DNA of 23,880 nt from NCBI GenBank assembly GCA_034178815.1, contig JAXFQS010000022.1, positions 1 through 23,880 on the forward strand, given 5' to 3'. The translations under genes and the position numbers were made by a program. Positions 6,514 through 15,220 of the stretch are shown here, piece by piece. The notes beneath the pieces are model-generated. The model made no database searches. It saw only the letters and a program-made list of their open reading frames with translations, and was not told the origin of the DNA. Numbering within the stretch: position 1 is the first letter of the stretch; each line of letters begins with the position of its first letter. Source of the DNA: JAXFQS01 sp034178815. Its GTDB lineage: Bacteria; Verrucomicrobiota; Kiritimatiellia; RFP12; DVOR01.

Positions 6514-8301
6514 ATGACTGCCGCCGAACTCCGCAAACGCTACCTCGACTTCTTTCAATCCAAAGGCCACACCGTCATCTCAGGCGCTTCGCTTATTCCC
6601 GAGAACGACCCGACCGTACTCTTCACCACCGCCGGAATGCACCCCCTCGTGCCCTACCTGCTCGGCGAAAAACACCCCGCAGGTACACGACTGACCGATG
6701 TCCAAAAGTGCATCCGAACCGGCGACATTGACGCCGTCGGCGACGATTGCCACCTCACCTTCTTCGAAATGCTCGGCAACTGGTCCCTCGGCGACTACTT
6801 CAAGAAAGAAGCCATCAGCTGGTCCTACGAATTCCTCACACAAATCCTCGGATTCTCCCCAGACCGCCTCAGCGTCACCGTCTTCGCTGGCGATGCAGAC
6901 GCCCCCCGCGACGAAGAAGCAATCGCCTGCTGGAAAGCCTGCGGCATCCCCGAATCGCGCATCCACCCCCTCCCCAAAGACGACAACTGGTGGGGCCCCG
7001 CCGGCACTACCGGCCCCTGCGGCCCAGACAGCGAAATGTTCATCGACACCGGCAAAGACCCCTGCGGCCCCGAATGCAGGCCCGGATGCCACTGCGGCAA
7101 ATACCTCGAAATCTGGAACGATGTATTTATGCAGTACAACAAGACCGCAGACGGCCGCTACGAACCCCTCAAACAACACAATGTCGACACCGGAATGGGC
7201 GTCGAGAGAACCATCTGCATGCTCCAAGGGCGCAAAACCGTCTACGAGACCGAACTCTTTGCCCCGCTGATGGCGAAAATAGCCGAACTCTCCACGCTCA
7301 CCCTTCCAGAAACCGAACAGATTCGCGCCAGCCGCATCATTGCTGACCATATCCGTAGCGCCGTCTTTATCCTCGGCGACCCAAAGGGTGGCGTAAAACC
7401 TGGGAACATTGGTGCCAACTATGTCCTCCGACGCTTGATTCGCCGCACCGTCCGCTACGCCAAACTCCTCGGCATCCCAACTGGCTATACCCAGCCCCTC
7501 GCCCAAACCGTCATCGACACCTATGCCGATGTCTACCCTGAACTCTTGGCCAAGCGCGGCGAGATCCTAAACGACCTCGCCACCGAGGAGAACCGCTTTG
7601 AGAAGACCCTCCACGCAGGACAAAACGAGTTCTCAAAGGTCGCGATTGCGCTCAAGAACCACGGGCAGACAACCCTCTCTGGGCGAACAGCCTTTAAGCT
7701 TTACGACACCTATGGTTTTCCCCTGGAGATGACTCAAGAGTTGGCCAAAGAACAAGGTCTCCAGGTGGATGTCCAAGGTTTTGACGAGGCGTTTAAGAAA
7801 CATCAAGAACTGTCCAAAACCCTTAGTGCAGGGGCATTCAAGGCAGGGCTTGTCGACAACAGCCACGCAACAACCCTTCTGCATACGGCCACGCATTTGC
7901 TCCATGCAGCCCTGCGCCATGTATTGGGGCCGGAGGCTGTCCAGAAAGGGTCCAATATCACTCCTGAACGGCTCCGGTTTGATTTCGCACACAACGGCAA
8001 ACTCACGCCCGAACAGCTCAAGGCGGTTGAGGATTATGTCAACGATGCCATTGCAAAGGCGATCCCCGTTGAACTCCAAACCATGACCTTGGAGGATGCC
8101 AAGGCTCAAGGGGCGACCGCTCTCTTCTCCGCCAAATATGGCGAGTTGGTCAAGGTCTACACCATTGGCGGGGTTTCGAAAGAAGTCTGTTGCGGGCCAC
8201 ACGCGAGCAACACTTCCGAATTGGTTCGTTTCCACATCAAGAAGGAAGAGGCCAGTTCGGCAGGTGTCCGACGGATAAAGGCGGTCATCGACGCCAAGTA
8301 G
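6514..8301 (+). CDS. alaS: Alanine--tRNA ligase, compact form
   Basis: Class II synthetase charging tRNA-Ala. The catalytic domain is clear: motif 2 region FFEMLGNWSLGDYF at about residues 83-96, NWWGPAGTTGPCGPDSEMF at 158-176, and motif 3 GMGVER at 227-232. An editing-type zinc site is kept: HTATH at 457-461 and CCGPH at 559-563. At 595 residues it is about 280 shorter than typical bacterial AlaS (E. coli 876). It lacks the C-terminal C-Ala/DHHA1 domain, and also the beta-barrel part of the editing module with its ESGGQxGD motif, since SAGAFKAGLVDNSHATT leads straight into the zinc-site helix. Cys184, 188, 192 and 194 form a likely metal knuckle. Wording and architecture resemble CPR/Patescibacteria enzymes. 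The start ATG at 6514 matches the family N-terminus; a GTG at 6481, 3 nt after trxA, is the alternative. Neither has a clear ribosome site. Confidence 0.94.
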   Translation: MTAAELRKRYLDFFQSKGHTVISGASLIPENDPTVLFTTAGMHPLVPYLLGEKHPAGTRLTDVQKCIRTGDIDAVGDDCHLTFFEMLGNWSLGDYFKKEAISWSYEFLTQILGFSPDRLSVTVFAGDADAPRDEEAIACWKACGIPESRIHPLPKDDNWWGPAGTTGPCGPDSEMFIDTGKDPCGPECRPGCHCGKYLEIWNDVFMQYNKTADGRYEPLKQHNVDTGMGVERTICMLQGRKTVYETELFAPLMAKIAELSTLTLPETEQIRASRIIADHIRSAVFILGDPKGGVKPGNIGANYVLRRLIRRTVRYAKLLGIPTGYTQPLAQTVIDTYADVYPELLAKRGEILNDLATEENRFEKTLHAGQNEFSKVAIALKNHGQTTLSGRTAFKLYDTYGFPLEMTQELAKEQGLQVDVQGFDEAFKKHQELSKTLSAGAFKAGLVDNSHATTLLHTATHLLHAALRHVLGPEAVQKGSNITPERLRFDFAHNGKLTPEQLKAVEDYVNDAIAKAIPVELQTMTLEDAKAQGATALFSAKYGELVKVYTIGGVSKEVCCGPHASNTSELVRFHIKKEEASSAGVRRIKAVIDAK

Positions 8302-8311
8302 TTTCTATCCA

Positions 8312-8349
8312 GGCCGGGGTTACGCTCACGCGACTCCGGCCCTTTTCTT
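8312..8349 (+). terminator. Intrinsic terminator after alaS
   Basis: GC-rich stem GGCCGGGGT (8312-8320) pairs with ACTCCGGCC (8333-8341), nine pairs including one G-U, over a 12-nt loop. CTTTTCTT (8342-8349) follows directly. It sits 10 nt after the alaS stop codon and ends only 15 nt before the symporter start codon, so it could also act as an attenuator for that gene. Confidence 0.75.
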
Positions 8350-8364
8350 ACCCTGAGACCTCTT

Positions 8365-9909
8365 ATGACCAGTCTACTTTCACTCGTCGCTGTTGCGGTC
8401 TTTTTCGTCCTACTGCTGGGAATTGCTGCTTGGGGACTTCGCCGCACGGGGACGGTACATGACTTCTTTCTCGGTGGGCGGACGCTTGGCCCTTGGATTC
8501 TCGCAATATCCTATGGAGCGGCCTACTTCAGCGCGGTCATATTCGTGGGATTCGCGGGTCAGTTCGGGTGGAAGTTCGGGCTACAGGCGTTATGGGTCGG
8601 GGTTGCCAATGCGGTCATTGGGGGCGGATTGGCGTGGCTGGTGCTCGGTCGCCGAACGAGGCGAATGACGCATAACCTCCAGGCTATGACCATACCCGAA
8701 TTCTTCTCGGCCCGGTACACCTCGAATGGGCTCAAGTTGCTCTCTGCCGCCATCATTTTCGTCTTTCTCATTCCCTACACGGCATCCGTCTTCAAGGGGC
8801 TGGCGCACCTATTCCAGATTGTGCTGGGCGCCAATGTTCCCTTCCCTGCTGTGCTTGCCGTCATCACGGGATTCAGTTTCCTCTATGTCACATTCGGCGG
8901 CTACAAGGCCATCGCTCGAATCGACTTCATCCTTGGAGGGGTGATTCTACTAGGCTCGCTTACCATGCTGCTGATGTTGTTGAACCATTTCGGCGGCCTC
9001 TCCGAGGTGCTTCACCGCATCCCTGCCAGACTTGCCGACCGCGTGGCATTGTCCCCTCAAGCCCCCCTGCATATCTCCAAGCCGCCGGCCTATGTGCTTC
9101 CCGCCGTGGTTTTTATGACCTCGTTTGGCGTTTGGGGACTCCCTCAAATGCTTCACAAGTTCTACGCCATCAAGGACGAACGGGAGATTACGCGCGGTGC
9201 CATCATCACCACCCTCTTCGCACTTGTCATCGGCGGGGCGGCCTACCTCACGGGAGCAATGAGCCATCTGATGCCGGAGACTCTTGCCGATGGAACCGCC
9301 TATCCAGCCCTCAAGAATCTGGCCAATGGCGTTCACAGCATCGACTTCGATAAACTGGTTCCCGACCTCATCCGCGCCGTCCTGCCGCGCCCGATGCTTC
9401 TGCTGATTCTCCTGCTGGTTCTCTCGGCATCCCTCTCGACCCTCAGTTCCCTGGTGCTCGTCTCGGCATCGGCTATCTCCATCGACCTCTACAAGGGCTA
9501 CCTCAATCCCAACGCCTCCGAAAAGACAACCCTCCGCTTGATGCGGTTGCTCTGCGGGCTCTTCATTCTCTGCGCCTTTCTGTTGACCCTGCACCAGCCC
9601 AGTTGGATAGTCACCCTTATGTCGCTCTCGTGGGGTGCCGTCGCCGGAGCCTTTCTCGCCCCCTACCTCTACGGTCTCTACAACCGGCGGGCAACCAAGA
9701 CAGGAGCCTATGTCGCCATGTTCTGTGGACTGGTAGTCTGCAATGGCGGCTACCTGCTCGTGGCGAGCCTGATGGGACGCCCCCAAGACCAAGCCCTCTC
9801 GCCCGTGCTCGCCAGCGCCGCTATGGTCATACCCCTCCTAGCCATGCCCCTTGCCGATTCATTTGCCCGCAAGCCTTCGAAGGAAACCATCGACCGCGCA
9901 TTCCGTTGA
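8365..9909 (+). CDS. Sodium:solute symporter (SSS family)
   Basis: Integral membrane transporter of 514 residues, probably driving uptake of a small organic solute with sodium. The sequence is a run of about 13 hydrophobic segments, starting with residues 3-24. Family features include the early DFFLGGRTLGPW loop, the SYGAAYFSAVIFVGFAG segment of TM2, the TIPEFFSARY loop, the FGGYKAIARIDF segment and the FGVWGLPQMLHKFYA segment. It is closest in style to the proline/pantothenate branch, but the substrate cannot be read from sequence. It starts with ATG at 8365 behind only a weak GAG ribosome element. It lies just beyond a strong terminator, and no clear promoter of its own is visible in the short gap, so expression may depend on readthrough or a promoter inside alaS. 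It converges with the next gene. Confidence 0.92.
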   Translation: MTSLLSLVAVAVFFVLLLGIAAWGLRRTGTVHDFFLGGRTLGPWILAISYGAAYFSAVIFVGFAGQFGWKFGLQALWVGVANAVIGGGLAWLVLGRRTRRMTHNLQAMTIPEFFSARYTSNGLKLLSAAIIFVFLIPYTASVFKGLAHLFQIVLGANVPFPAVLAVITGFSFLYVTFGGYKAIARIDFILGGVILLGSLTMLLMLLNHFGGLSEVLHRIPARLADRVALSPQAPLHISKPPAYVLPAVVFMTSFGVWGLPQMLHKFYAIKDEREITRGAIITTLFALVIGGAAYLTGAMSHLMPETLADGTAYPALKNLANGVHSIDFDKLVPDLIRAVLPRPMLLLILLLVLSASLSTLSSLVLVSASAISIDLYKGYLNPNASEKTTLRLMRLLCGLFILCAFLLTLHQPSWIVTLMSLSWGAVAGAFLAPYLYGLYNRRATKTGAYVAMFCGLVVCNGGYLLVASLMGRPQDQALSPVLASAAMVIPLLAMPLADSFARKPSKETIDRAFR

Positions 9910-10131
9910 TCTTTCTCCAACAAGATTGGCTAGACTCTAGGCGTTTTCCCCCTTGACTGCGCACGCAAGCCGCAAAGCACCGCGCCCTGGGACAAGATAG
10001 CATTCTCACCAGACTCCTCACTGCACCTTGCTCCAACAGGTGTCCATCCTTTCCCCGACACCTAACAATCTATCGATACAACAGATAGCAACCTCCGGCT
10101 CCAAAAGATTGCAACGAACAGCCCCCCAAGA
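9910..10131. other. Convergent intergenic region with overlapping inverted repeats
   Basis: Gap of 222 bp between the symporter and the glycerophosphotransferase-like gene, both pointing into it; it must hold the ends of both transcripts. Visible structures are CACCT/AGGTG (10024-10028 with 10038-10042), AGGTGTC/GACACCT (10038-10044 with 10057-10063, perfect 7 bp, mutually exclusive with the first) and GCAACCT/AGATTGC (10088-10094 with 10106-10112, one G-U). None is followed by a strong T-tract, so terminator function is only a guess. No gene is seen. Confidence 0.5.
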
Positions 10132-11412
10132 TTAATTCGCAACAGCCTTCAGCAACCCCTCCAGAACCGCCTCGCTCGCATACTGACCAGCCGGGACAAA
10201 CCATTCCCGCAAAGCCAACCGCTCCCCGAGCTTGGGATCCTCCCCGCGCATCAAAGACGCCAATCTCTCCCTTACATCTTCCACCGAAGCGGCGGCATAG
10301 TAGGTCGCACGAAGCCGTTGACCAAACTCCGAGTAAGGCACCTCGCTCTCGCGGTTCAAATCTATCACCGGAGCCCCAGACGGCAAATACTCTGCCAAAA
10401 AACTCTCTCCGTCTGTGACCAAACAATTCGACGAGCGCAACAGATCGAAATAATCCCCATCCGTCCAAACCGCACCAATCCGACGCCAGCGCTCCAAATA
10501 AGCAAGCCACCCGCTCTCGGACATCAATCCCGTGCGCACCACCTGACTAGCCAATGCCGGATGAGGCATAAACACCCATCCAATTCCCTCCACCGACTCC
10601 GCCAGCTCAATCATACCCCGCCACATCACATCAAACCGACCATGCGCGCCAAAACCGAAAAACGAAAACGACGGCGCGTAAATAGTCCGATAGTCCCCAG
10701 GTTTCCAGCACGCATCCATCGGCTTTGCCGGTTCCCGGTATACATCCAACTTGGGCCAACCAACCGGTATCACCGCACCGTCAGACAATGGCGAATAGCG
10801 CAAAATCTTCCTCCGGCTATCCTCTGATTCGCAAAAGAAACGCCACAACATCCCCACAAACTCCCCAGTATAATAGTACGCCGCAGTGTCCCGAAGCGAA
10901 ATCGTATAGTGCACATAACACGGCAACGCAAAGCGGGAAAGCCCCAACATCCGGGACATTCCGAGGAACGGCTCCTGGACAAACACCACATCCACACCCA
11001 CCAACCGAAGCGCCTCATCCAGCCCCTCGACAGAAACCACTTCCGCATTCGAATCGAATCCCCGGAAGAAACGAAGCCCATCGGCAAGCTCCTCATCCGC
11101 TACCCCATGGATTCCCCGAAGCAGGAAGATTCGCACCTTAAACGCCCCATGTGTCGCAAACACCCGCCACAAAGCCACATTCCATTTTGCCCTCTGGGTG
11201 ACTAGAAACGCTAGCTCCAACCGATTACCCTTCGCGACCTTCCTCCGAACCCGTGACAGAGTCTTCTCATGCAAACCTCTTACCCGCTTCGAGGCATGGC
11301 AAACGCCCCTCATCCGCCAACGCCGTCGAACCGCATCACGCCCAGCCTTTGTGCGGCACAAGCCAGCCAAAAGATGCCCAACGACCGAACAAATTCGAGA
11401 AAACAAGGGCAC
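10132..11412 (-). CDS. CDP-glycerol glycerophosphotransferase family protein
   Basis: Probable glycerophospho- or polyol-phosphate transferase of the TagB/TagF-type Glyphos_transf family (426 residues). Such enzymes transfer glycerol-phosphate units from CDP-glycerol onto teichoic-acid-like or capsular polymers at the cytoplasmic face of the membrane. Supporting features are VGWPKLDVY, the YAPSFSFFGFGAHGRFDV loop, FMPHPAL with the conserved His-Pro, and the C-terminal DYFDLLRSSNCLVTDGESF followed by LAEYLPSGAPVIDL. The N-terminal third is less conserved. The start is set at GTG 11412, with GGAGG about 10 nt upstream, because the longer open frame to 11490 overlaps the end of iorB. It is the last gene of the carB operon, 25 nt after iorB. 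Wobble bases are G/T-rich, unlike the C-ending codons of several neighbours. The exact substrate is unknown. Confidence 0.8.
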   Translation of the reverse strand: MPLFSRICSVVGHLLAGLCRTKAGRDAVRRRWRMRGVCHASKRVRGLHEKTLSRVRRKVAKGNRLELAFLVTQRAKWNVALWRVFATHGAFKVRIFLLRGIHGVADEELADGLRFFRGFDSNAEVVSVEGLDEALRLVGVDVVFVQEPFLGMSRMLGLSRFALPCYVHYTISLRDTAAYYYTGEFVGMLWRFFCESEDSRRKILRYSPLSDGAVIPVGWPKLDVYREPAKPMDACWKPGDYRTIYAPSFSFFGFGAHGRFDVMWRGMIELAESVEGIGWVFMPHPALASQVVRTGLMSESGWLAYLERWRRIGAVWTDGDYFDLLRSSNCLVTDGESFLAEYLPSGAPVIDLNRESEVPYSEFGQRLRATYYAAASVEDVRERLASLMRGEDPKLGERLALREWFVPAGQYASEAVLEGLLKAVAN

Positions 11413-11437
11413 CTTTCCCGAACCTCCAAACCTCAAA

Positions 11438-12040
11438 TCAGACCATAAAGGGCGCAACCACACTCCTCGTGGCAGCCCTACCGGCCGCAAACGCCCGTAT
11501 ATTCAAATCCAGCAGTTTAGCGGGAATGCGCCCCCTCATCACCTCCAACCACAGCTCCTCCGGGAACGCCAGAAAACGCGACACCGCTCCAGCCATCACC
11601 ATGTTCATACAACGCGAATTACCCATATCACACTCGGCAATGCGCTGGGCAGGAACCATCAGCAGACCGGGGAAAGAACGCACCAACTCACCATCCAAAT
11701 CCTCCACATCCGCCTTCTGCCCAGTTGAAACCGTAATTGGCATGAGATAGAGGTCATTCACCAAAACTCGAGCCTGAGGACGGACCAAATGCTTCCAACG
11801 CAACGCCTCAAGTTTGTCGAACGAAACCAGAATATCGCTGGTTCCGTCGGCGATGATTGGGGAGCAGACCCGCTCACCGAAACGAACCTGGGAAATCACC
11901 GACCCACCGCGCTGCGCCATTCCGTGGATTTCGCTCTTCTTGACATCCAGACCAGCCGCCATCGCGACTTTGGCCAAAATATCGCTCGTCAACAAAGTTC
12001 CCTGCCCGCCGACCCCAACAAGAGAAATATTCGTCGTCAT
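11438..12040 (-). CDS. iorB: Indolepyruvate ferredoxin oxidoreductase, beta subunit
   Basis: Gamma/beta-type subunit (200 residues) of the two-subunit 2-oxoacid:ferredoxin oxidoreductase that oxidatively decarboxylates aryl pyruvates (from Trp, Phe, Tyr) to aryl-CoA, reducing ferredoxin; it can also work in the reverse, carboxylating direction. The N-terminus NISLVGVGGQGTLLTSDILA (residues 4-23) is the glycine-rich signature of the family. KSEIHGMAQRGGSVISQVRF (35-54) is the conserved segment that follows. The length is standard. It begins 2 nt after the iorA stop, so the subunits are translated together in equal amounts. The enzyme is oxygen-sensitive and its presence fits an anaerobe. Confidence 0.95.
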   Translation of the reverse strand: MTTNISLVGVGGQGTLLTSDILAKVAMAAGLDVKKSEIHGMAQRGGSVISQVRFGERVCSPIIADGTSDILVSFDKLEALRWKHLVRPQARVLVNDLYLMPITVSTGQKADVEDLDGELVRSFPGLLMVPAQRIAECDMGNSRCMNMVMAGAVSRFLAFPEELWLEVMRGRIPAKLLDLNIRAFAAGRAATRSVVAPFMV

Positions 12041-12042
12041 CG

Positions 12043-13806
12043 CTATCGCACCTGTGAAATCGCGCTAAACTTGCAAACCTGCCGGCAAAGTGTACACCCC
12101 GAGCAGTGCTGCGGGTCAATCGATGCCTGCCGCCGACCATTGGGAAGCGTCTTGCCCAAGACAATGGCTGGGCATCCCAATTTAAAACACTGCCCGCAGG
12201 CTCGACATTCTCCGGTCACCGCGCACAGGTGTGCATGCGTCAACTTGGCATTTACCAAACAGGGGCCTCGGACAATCACCACCGAAGGCTCCGGCGCATC
12301 CAATTCCTCCGCCAATACGCGTTCCAACTCGGCCAAGTCCCACGCACCCACTGTTTGCACGCGCCGAACCCCAAGCGCACGGGATAACTCGGCAATCTTG
12401 ACCGCGACTGCCGGTTCACCAAGGATGGTCTTGCCCGATCCTGGATTGTCCTGGTGCCCGGTCATGCCTGTAATGGAGTTATCCGAAACAATCACAGTCA
12501 AGGGACTCTTGTTGTACACCACATCCATTAGTCCCGTCACGCCAGAATGGAAGAAGGTAGAATCGCCGAGGAATGCGGCCACACGCCCAGTCTTCCCCGC
12601 CTTGAGCATACCGTGTCCGCACCCGATGGAGGCCCCCATGCAAATCGTACTGTCGATTGCCGACAATGGCGGCAAGGCTCCCAAAGTATAGCAACCGATA
12701 TCGCTGGTCACCGTTGCTCCGAGTTTGCGGAGCGTATAGTAGACCCCGCGATGGCTACACCCGGCACACAAGACGGGAGGGCGCGGTGGAAGCGGTTTGT
12801 CATAATGAGGCACGGTCTGGGGAACCGCTTCGCCTAACACCTCCGCACGCAGCGCCGCCACGCGGTCAAGATTCAACTCCATCATAGAGAGGTCTGTCTG
12901 GTGCTCAATTGTCTTGATTCCCAGCGCGCGAATCTGTTCCTCCACGATGGGGTCCAACTCTTCTATCACCAAAAGGCGCTTGACCGATGCGGCAAAGTCA
13001 ACTAGTAGTTTAGGGGACAATGGCTGGCTGACACCCAGTTTGAGAACTGAATACTCCGGGAAGATTTCCTTTGCCAATTGGTAGGCGATGCCTGACGCGA
13101 CAATGCCCAAATCGTCCTTGCCGCGCTCAATGCGATTAAAGGGTGAGTGTTCAGCAAAGTCACGCATCTTCGCCAAACGCTCTTCTGCGGCGTACCGCAT
13201 GGGGCGGGCGTAAAGTGGCATCGATACATTGCGAGAGATATTCTTCTCGTAGGGCTTTGGCGGCACTTCGCCCCGGGCGAAGTCATCCCCCAGTTCGACC
13301 GGCGTGGAAGTGTGGGCAATGCGGGTAGTCAAGCGGATAAAGACGGGCGCTCCAATCGTCTCGGAAACCTCGAAGGCGGCGCAGGTCATATCGTAGGCTT
13401 CCTGGCTATCGGCAGGTTCGAAGAGGAGGCTTTTCGCGAACTTGACCAGGTTGCGGGAATCCTGCTCATTCTGGGAACTGTGCATACCCGGGTCGTCGGC
13501 AACGCAAATGACCATACCGCCATAGGCCCCGACATAGGTGTAGGTCATTATGGGGTCGAGGGCGACATTGAGCCCTACATGCTTCATCGCCGCAAGGGAA
13601 CGGGCCCCGTACATGGATGCCCCTATGGCGACCTCGACCGCGACTTTCTCGTTGGGCGACCATTCGCAGGCAATTTCTCCCTTGAACTTGGCGATATTCT
13701 CAAGAATCTCGGTCGAAGGGGTTCCCGGATAGGCGGCTGCAACCTTGCAACCTGCGCGATAGGCGCCGCAGGCAATGGCCTCATTGGCCGAAAGCAGTTT
13801 CTTCAT
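12043..13806 (-). CDS. iorA: Indolepyruvate ferredoxin oxidoreductase, alpha subunit
   Basis: Catalytic subunit of 587 residues, partner of IorB. The N-terminal pyruvate:ferredoxin-type domain opens with LLSANEAIACGAYRAGCKVA and AAYPGTPSTEI. The central thiamine-diphosphate domain contains the GDSTFF...VSDNSITGMTG signature for Mg-TPP. The C-terminus carries two 4Fe-4S motifs: Cys534, 537, 540 and 545 (CxxCxxCxxxxC), and Cys568, 571, 574 and 578 (CxxCxxCxxxC). All ligands are intact, so the subunit should be functional. GAGGAG stands about 11 nt upstream of the ATG. It follows purB by 15 nt within the nucleotide-biosynthesis operon. In many genomes iorAB instead sits beside a phenylacetate-CoA-ligase-like gene, which is absent here. 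Confidence 0.96.
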   Translation of the reverse strand: MKKLLSANEAIACGAYRAGCKVAAAYPGTPSTEILENIAKFKGEIACEWSPNEKVAVEVAIGASMYGARSLAAMKHVGLNVALDPIMTYTYVGAYGGMVICVADDPGMHSSQNEQDSRNLVKFAKSLLFEPADSQEAYDMTCAAFEVSETIGAPVFIRLTTRIAHTSTPVELGDDFARGEVPPKPYEKNISRNVSMPLYARPMRYAAEERLAKMRDFAEHSPFNRIERGKDDLGIVASGIAYQLAKEIFPEYSVLKLGVSQPLSPKLLVDFAASVKRLLVIEELDPIVEEQIRALGIKTIEHQTDLSMMELNLDRVAALRAEVLGEAVPQTVPHYDKPLPPRPPVLCAGCSHRGVYYTLRKLGATVTSDIGCYTLGALPPLSAIDSTICMGASIGCGHGMLKAGKTGRVAAFLGDSTFFHSGVTGLMDVVYNKSPLTVIVSDNSITGMTGHQDNPGSGKTILGEPAVAVKIAELSRALGVRRVQTVGAWDLAELERVLAEELDAPEPSVVIVRGPCLVNAKLTHAHLCAVTGECRACGQCFKLGCPAIVLGKTLPNGRRQASIDPQHCSGCTLCRQVCKFSAISQVR

Positions 13807-13821
13807 TGTCCGACTTGCTCC

Positions 13822-15204
13822 TCAACGGCAACACCGCACCAAAGCAGGCGCGATGCCGATGTACGATGCCGGTGTCAATTTCAGCAAACGGTTTTTATCC
13901 GGCTGGGGAATATCGAGGCTTTCGATGAAGCCTCGCATCGCCTCTTTGGTCATCCGCTGCCCGCGCGTAAAGGCCTTGAGTTTTTCGTAGGGTTCGGGAA
14001 TGCCATACAAGCGCATAACAGTCTGAATGGGTTCCGCGAGCACCTCCCAGGCGCCATCGAGATCTTCGAGCATCACATCCGGGGAGGGCTCGATACGGGA
14101 AAGTCCGCGCAAGGTCGAGGCGCAGGCAATCAAGCTGTAGGCGAATGCCGAGCCGACATTGCGGATAACGGTCGAGTCGGTCAAGTCGCGCTGCAATCGC
14201 GAAATTGGCAACTTGCGCGCCAGATGGGCGAAAAGGGCATTGGCCACGCCGAGGTTGCCTTCCGAGTTCTCGAAGTCTATGGGGTTGACCTTGTGGGGCA
14301 TAGTCGAGGAACCGACCTCGCCCTTGACTACGCGCTGTTTGATATAGCGCATGGAGATGTATGACCAAATATCGCGGTCAAGATCGATCAAAACGGTATT
14401 CCACCTCTGGAACGCATCGAAAAGTTCCGCCATCCCATCGTGGTTCTCTATCTGGGTGGTAAGCGGATTCTGCGTCATTCCGAACGAGGCGATTACCTTG
14501 GCGGCGAACTTCTTCCAATCCACCTTGGGGCAGGCAACCGCATGGGCGTTGTAATTGCCGACAGCACCGCTCATCTTGGCCAAGAACGGGACGGCGTCGA
14601 GGGCTTTTCCCTGACGGCGCAGGCGCAAGACATGGACGGCTATTTCCTTGCCCAAGGTCGTAGGGGAAGCAGGTTGCCCGTGCGTCCGGGCGAGCATCGG
14701 CATCTTTGCAGCGGTCTTCGCCAACTGCTCCAACTCATCTGCGACCTGATTCTGCGCTTTGCGGAGGATGCCAAGCCCATCGCGGAGCATCAACGCATGG
14801 GCCATGTTATTGATATCCTCCGAGGTGCAGGCGAAGTGGATGAACTCCCCTTCCTTGACCAATCCCATCGCCTCGAACTTCTCGCGAATGAAATACTCGA
14901 CCGCCTTGACATCGTGGCGCGTGACGGACTCAATCTCCTTCACTCGACGCGCATCGTCGAGACCGAAGTTATCGGCAATCGCCTGTATGGCCTGCCGGGT
15001 CTTGGCCGGGGGATTCTTCAGGAAAACGAACTCCTTCTCGGCCGCCAACGCGAGAAACCAGGCGATTTCGACACGCACACGGCGGTGCACAAGTCCGTAT
15101 TCGGAGAAGATTTCACGAAGCGCCGCGGTCTTCGAGGCATACCGGCCATCAATCGGCGCAATCGCGGTCAACTCATCAAGGGGAATGGTCACATCAGTCT
15201 GCAT
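13822..15204 (-). CDS. purB: Adenylosuccinate lyase
   Basis: Fumarase/aspartase-superfamily lyase of 460 residues, acting twice in purine synthesis: SAICAR to AICAR, and adenylosuccinate to AMP, each releasing fumarate. The N-terminal TAIAPIDGRYASKT is typical of the long, E. coli-like PurB type. TSEDINN (128-134), ARTHGQP with His174, and the superfamily signature SSTMPHKVNP (299-308, flexible catalytic loop) are all present. The start at 15204 is chosen by family alignment; an 84-residue upstream extension lies inside pyrE and is not protein-like. Start and pyrE stop are 16 nt apart. No strong ribosome site is seen, so coupling with pyrE is likely. Confidence 0.96.
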   Translation of the reverse strand: MQTDVTIPLDELTAIAPIDGRYASKTAALREIFSEYGLVHRRVRVEIAWFLALAAEKEFVFLKNPPAKTRQAIQAIADNFGLDDARRVKEIESVTRHDVKAVEYFIREKFEAMGLVKEGEFIHFACTSEDINNMAHALMLRDGLGILRKAQNQVADELEQLAKTAAKMPMLARTHGQPASPTTLGKEIAVHVLRLRRQGKALDAVPFLAKMSGAVGNYNAHAVACPKVDWKKFAAKVIASFGMTQNPLTTQIENHDGMAELFDAFQRWNTVLIDLDRDIWSYISMRYIKQRVVKGEVGSSTMPHKVNPIDFENSEGNLGVANALFAHLARKLPISRLQRDLTDSTVIRNVGSAFAYSLIACASTLRGLSRIEPSPDVMLEDLDGAWEVLAEPIQTVMRLYGIPEPYEKLKAFTRGQRMTKEAMRGFIESLDIPQPDKNRLLKLTPASYIGIAPALVRCCR

Positions 15205-15220
15205 AGTGGAAGTCCGTTGC

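Noticed and set aside
10024..10063. Overlapping hairpins as a two-way terminator
   Set aside because: The arms are real, but neither direction has a convincing T-tract, so they are reported as inverted repeats only.
13147..14364. A 405-codon plus-strand frame opposite iorA and purB
   Set aside because: Antisense to two clearly identified genes; it spans their junction and its product is unlike any known protein.
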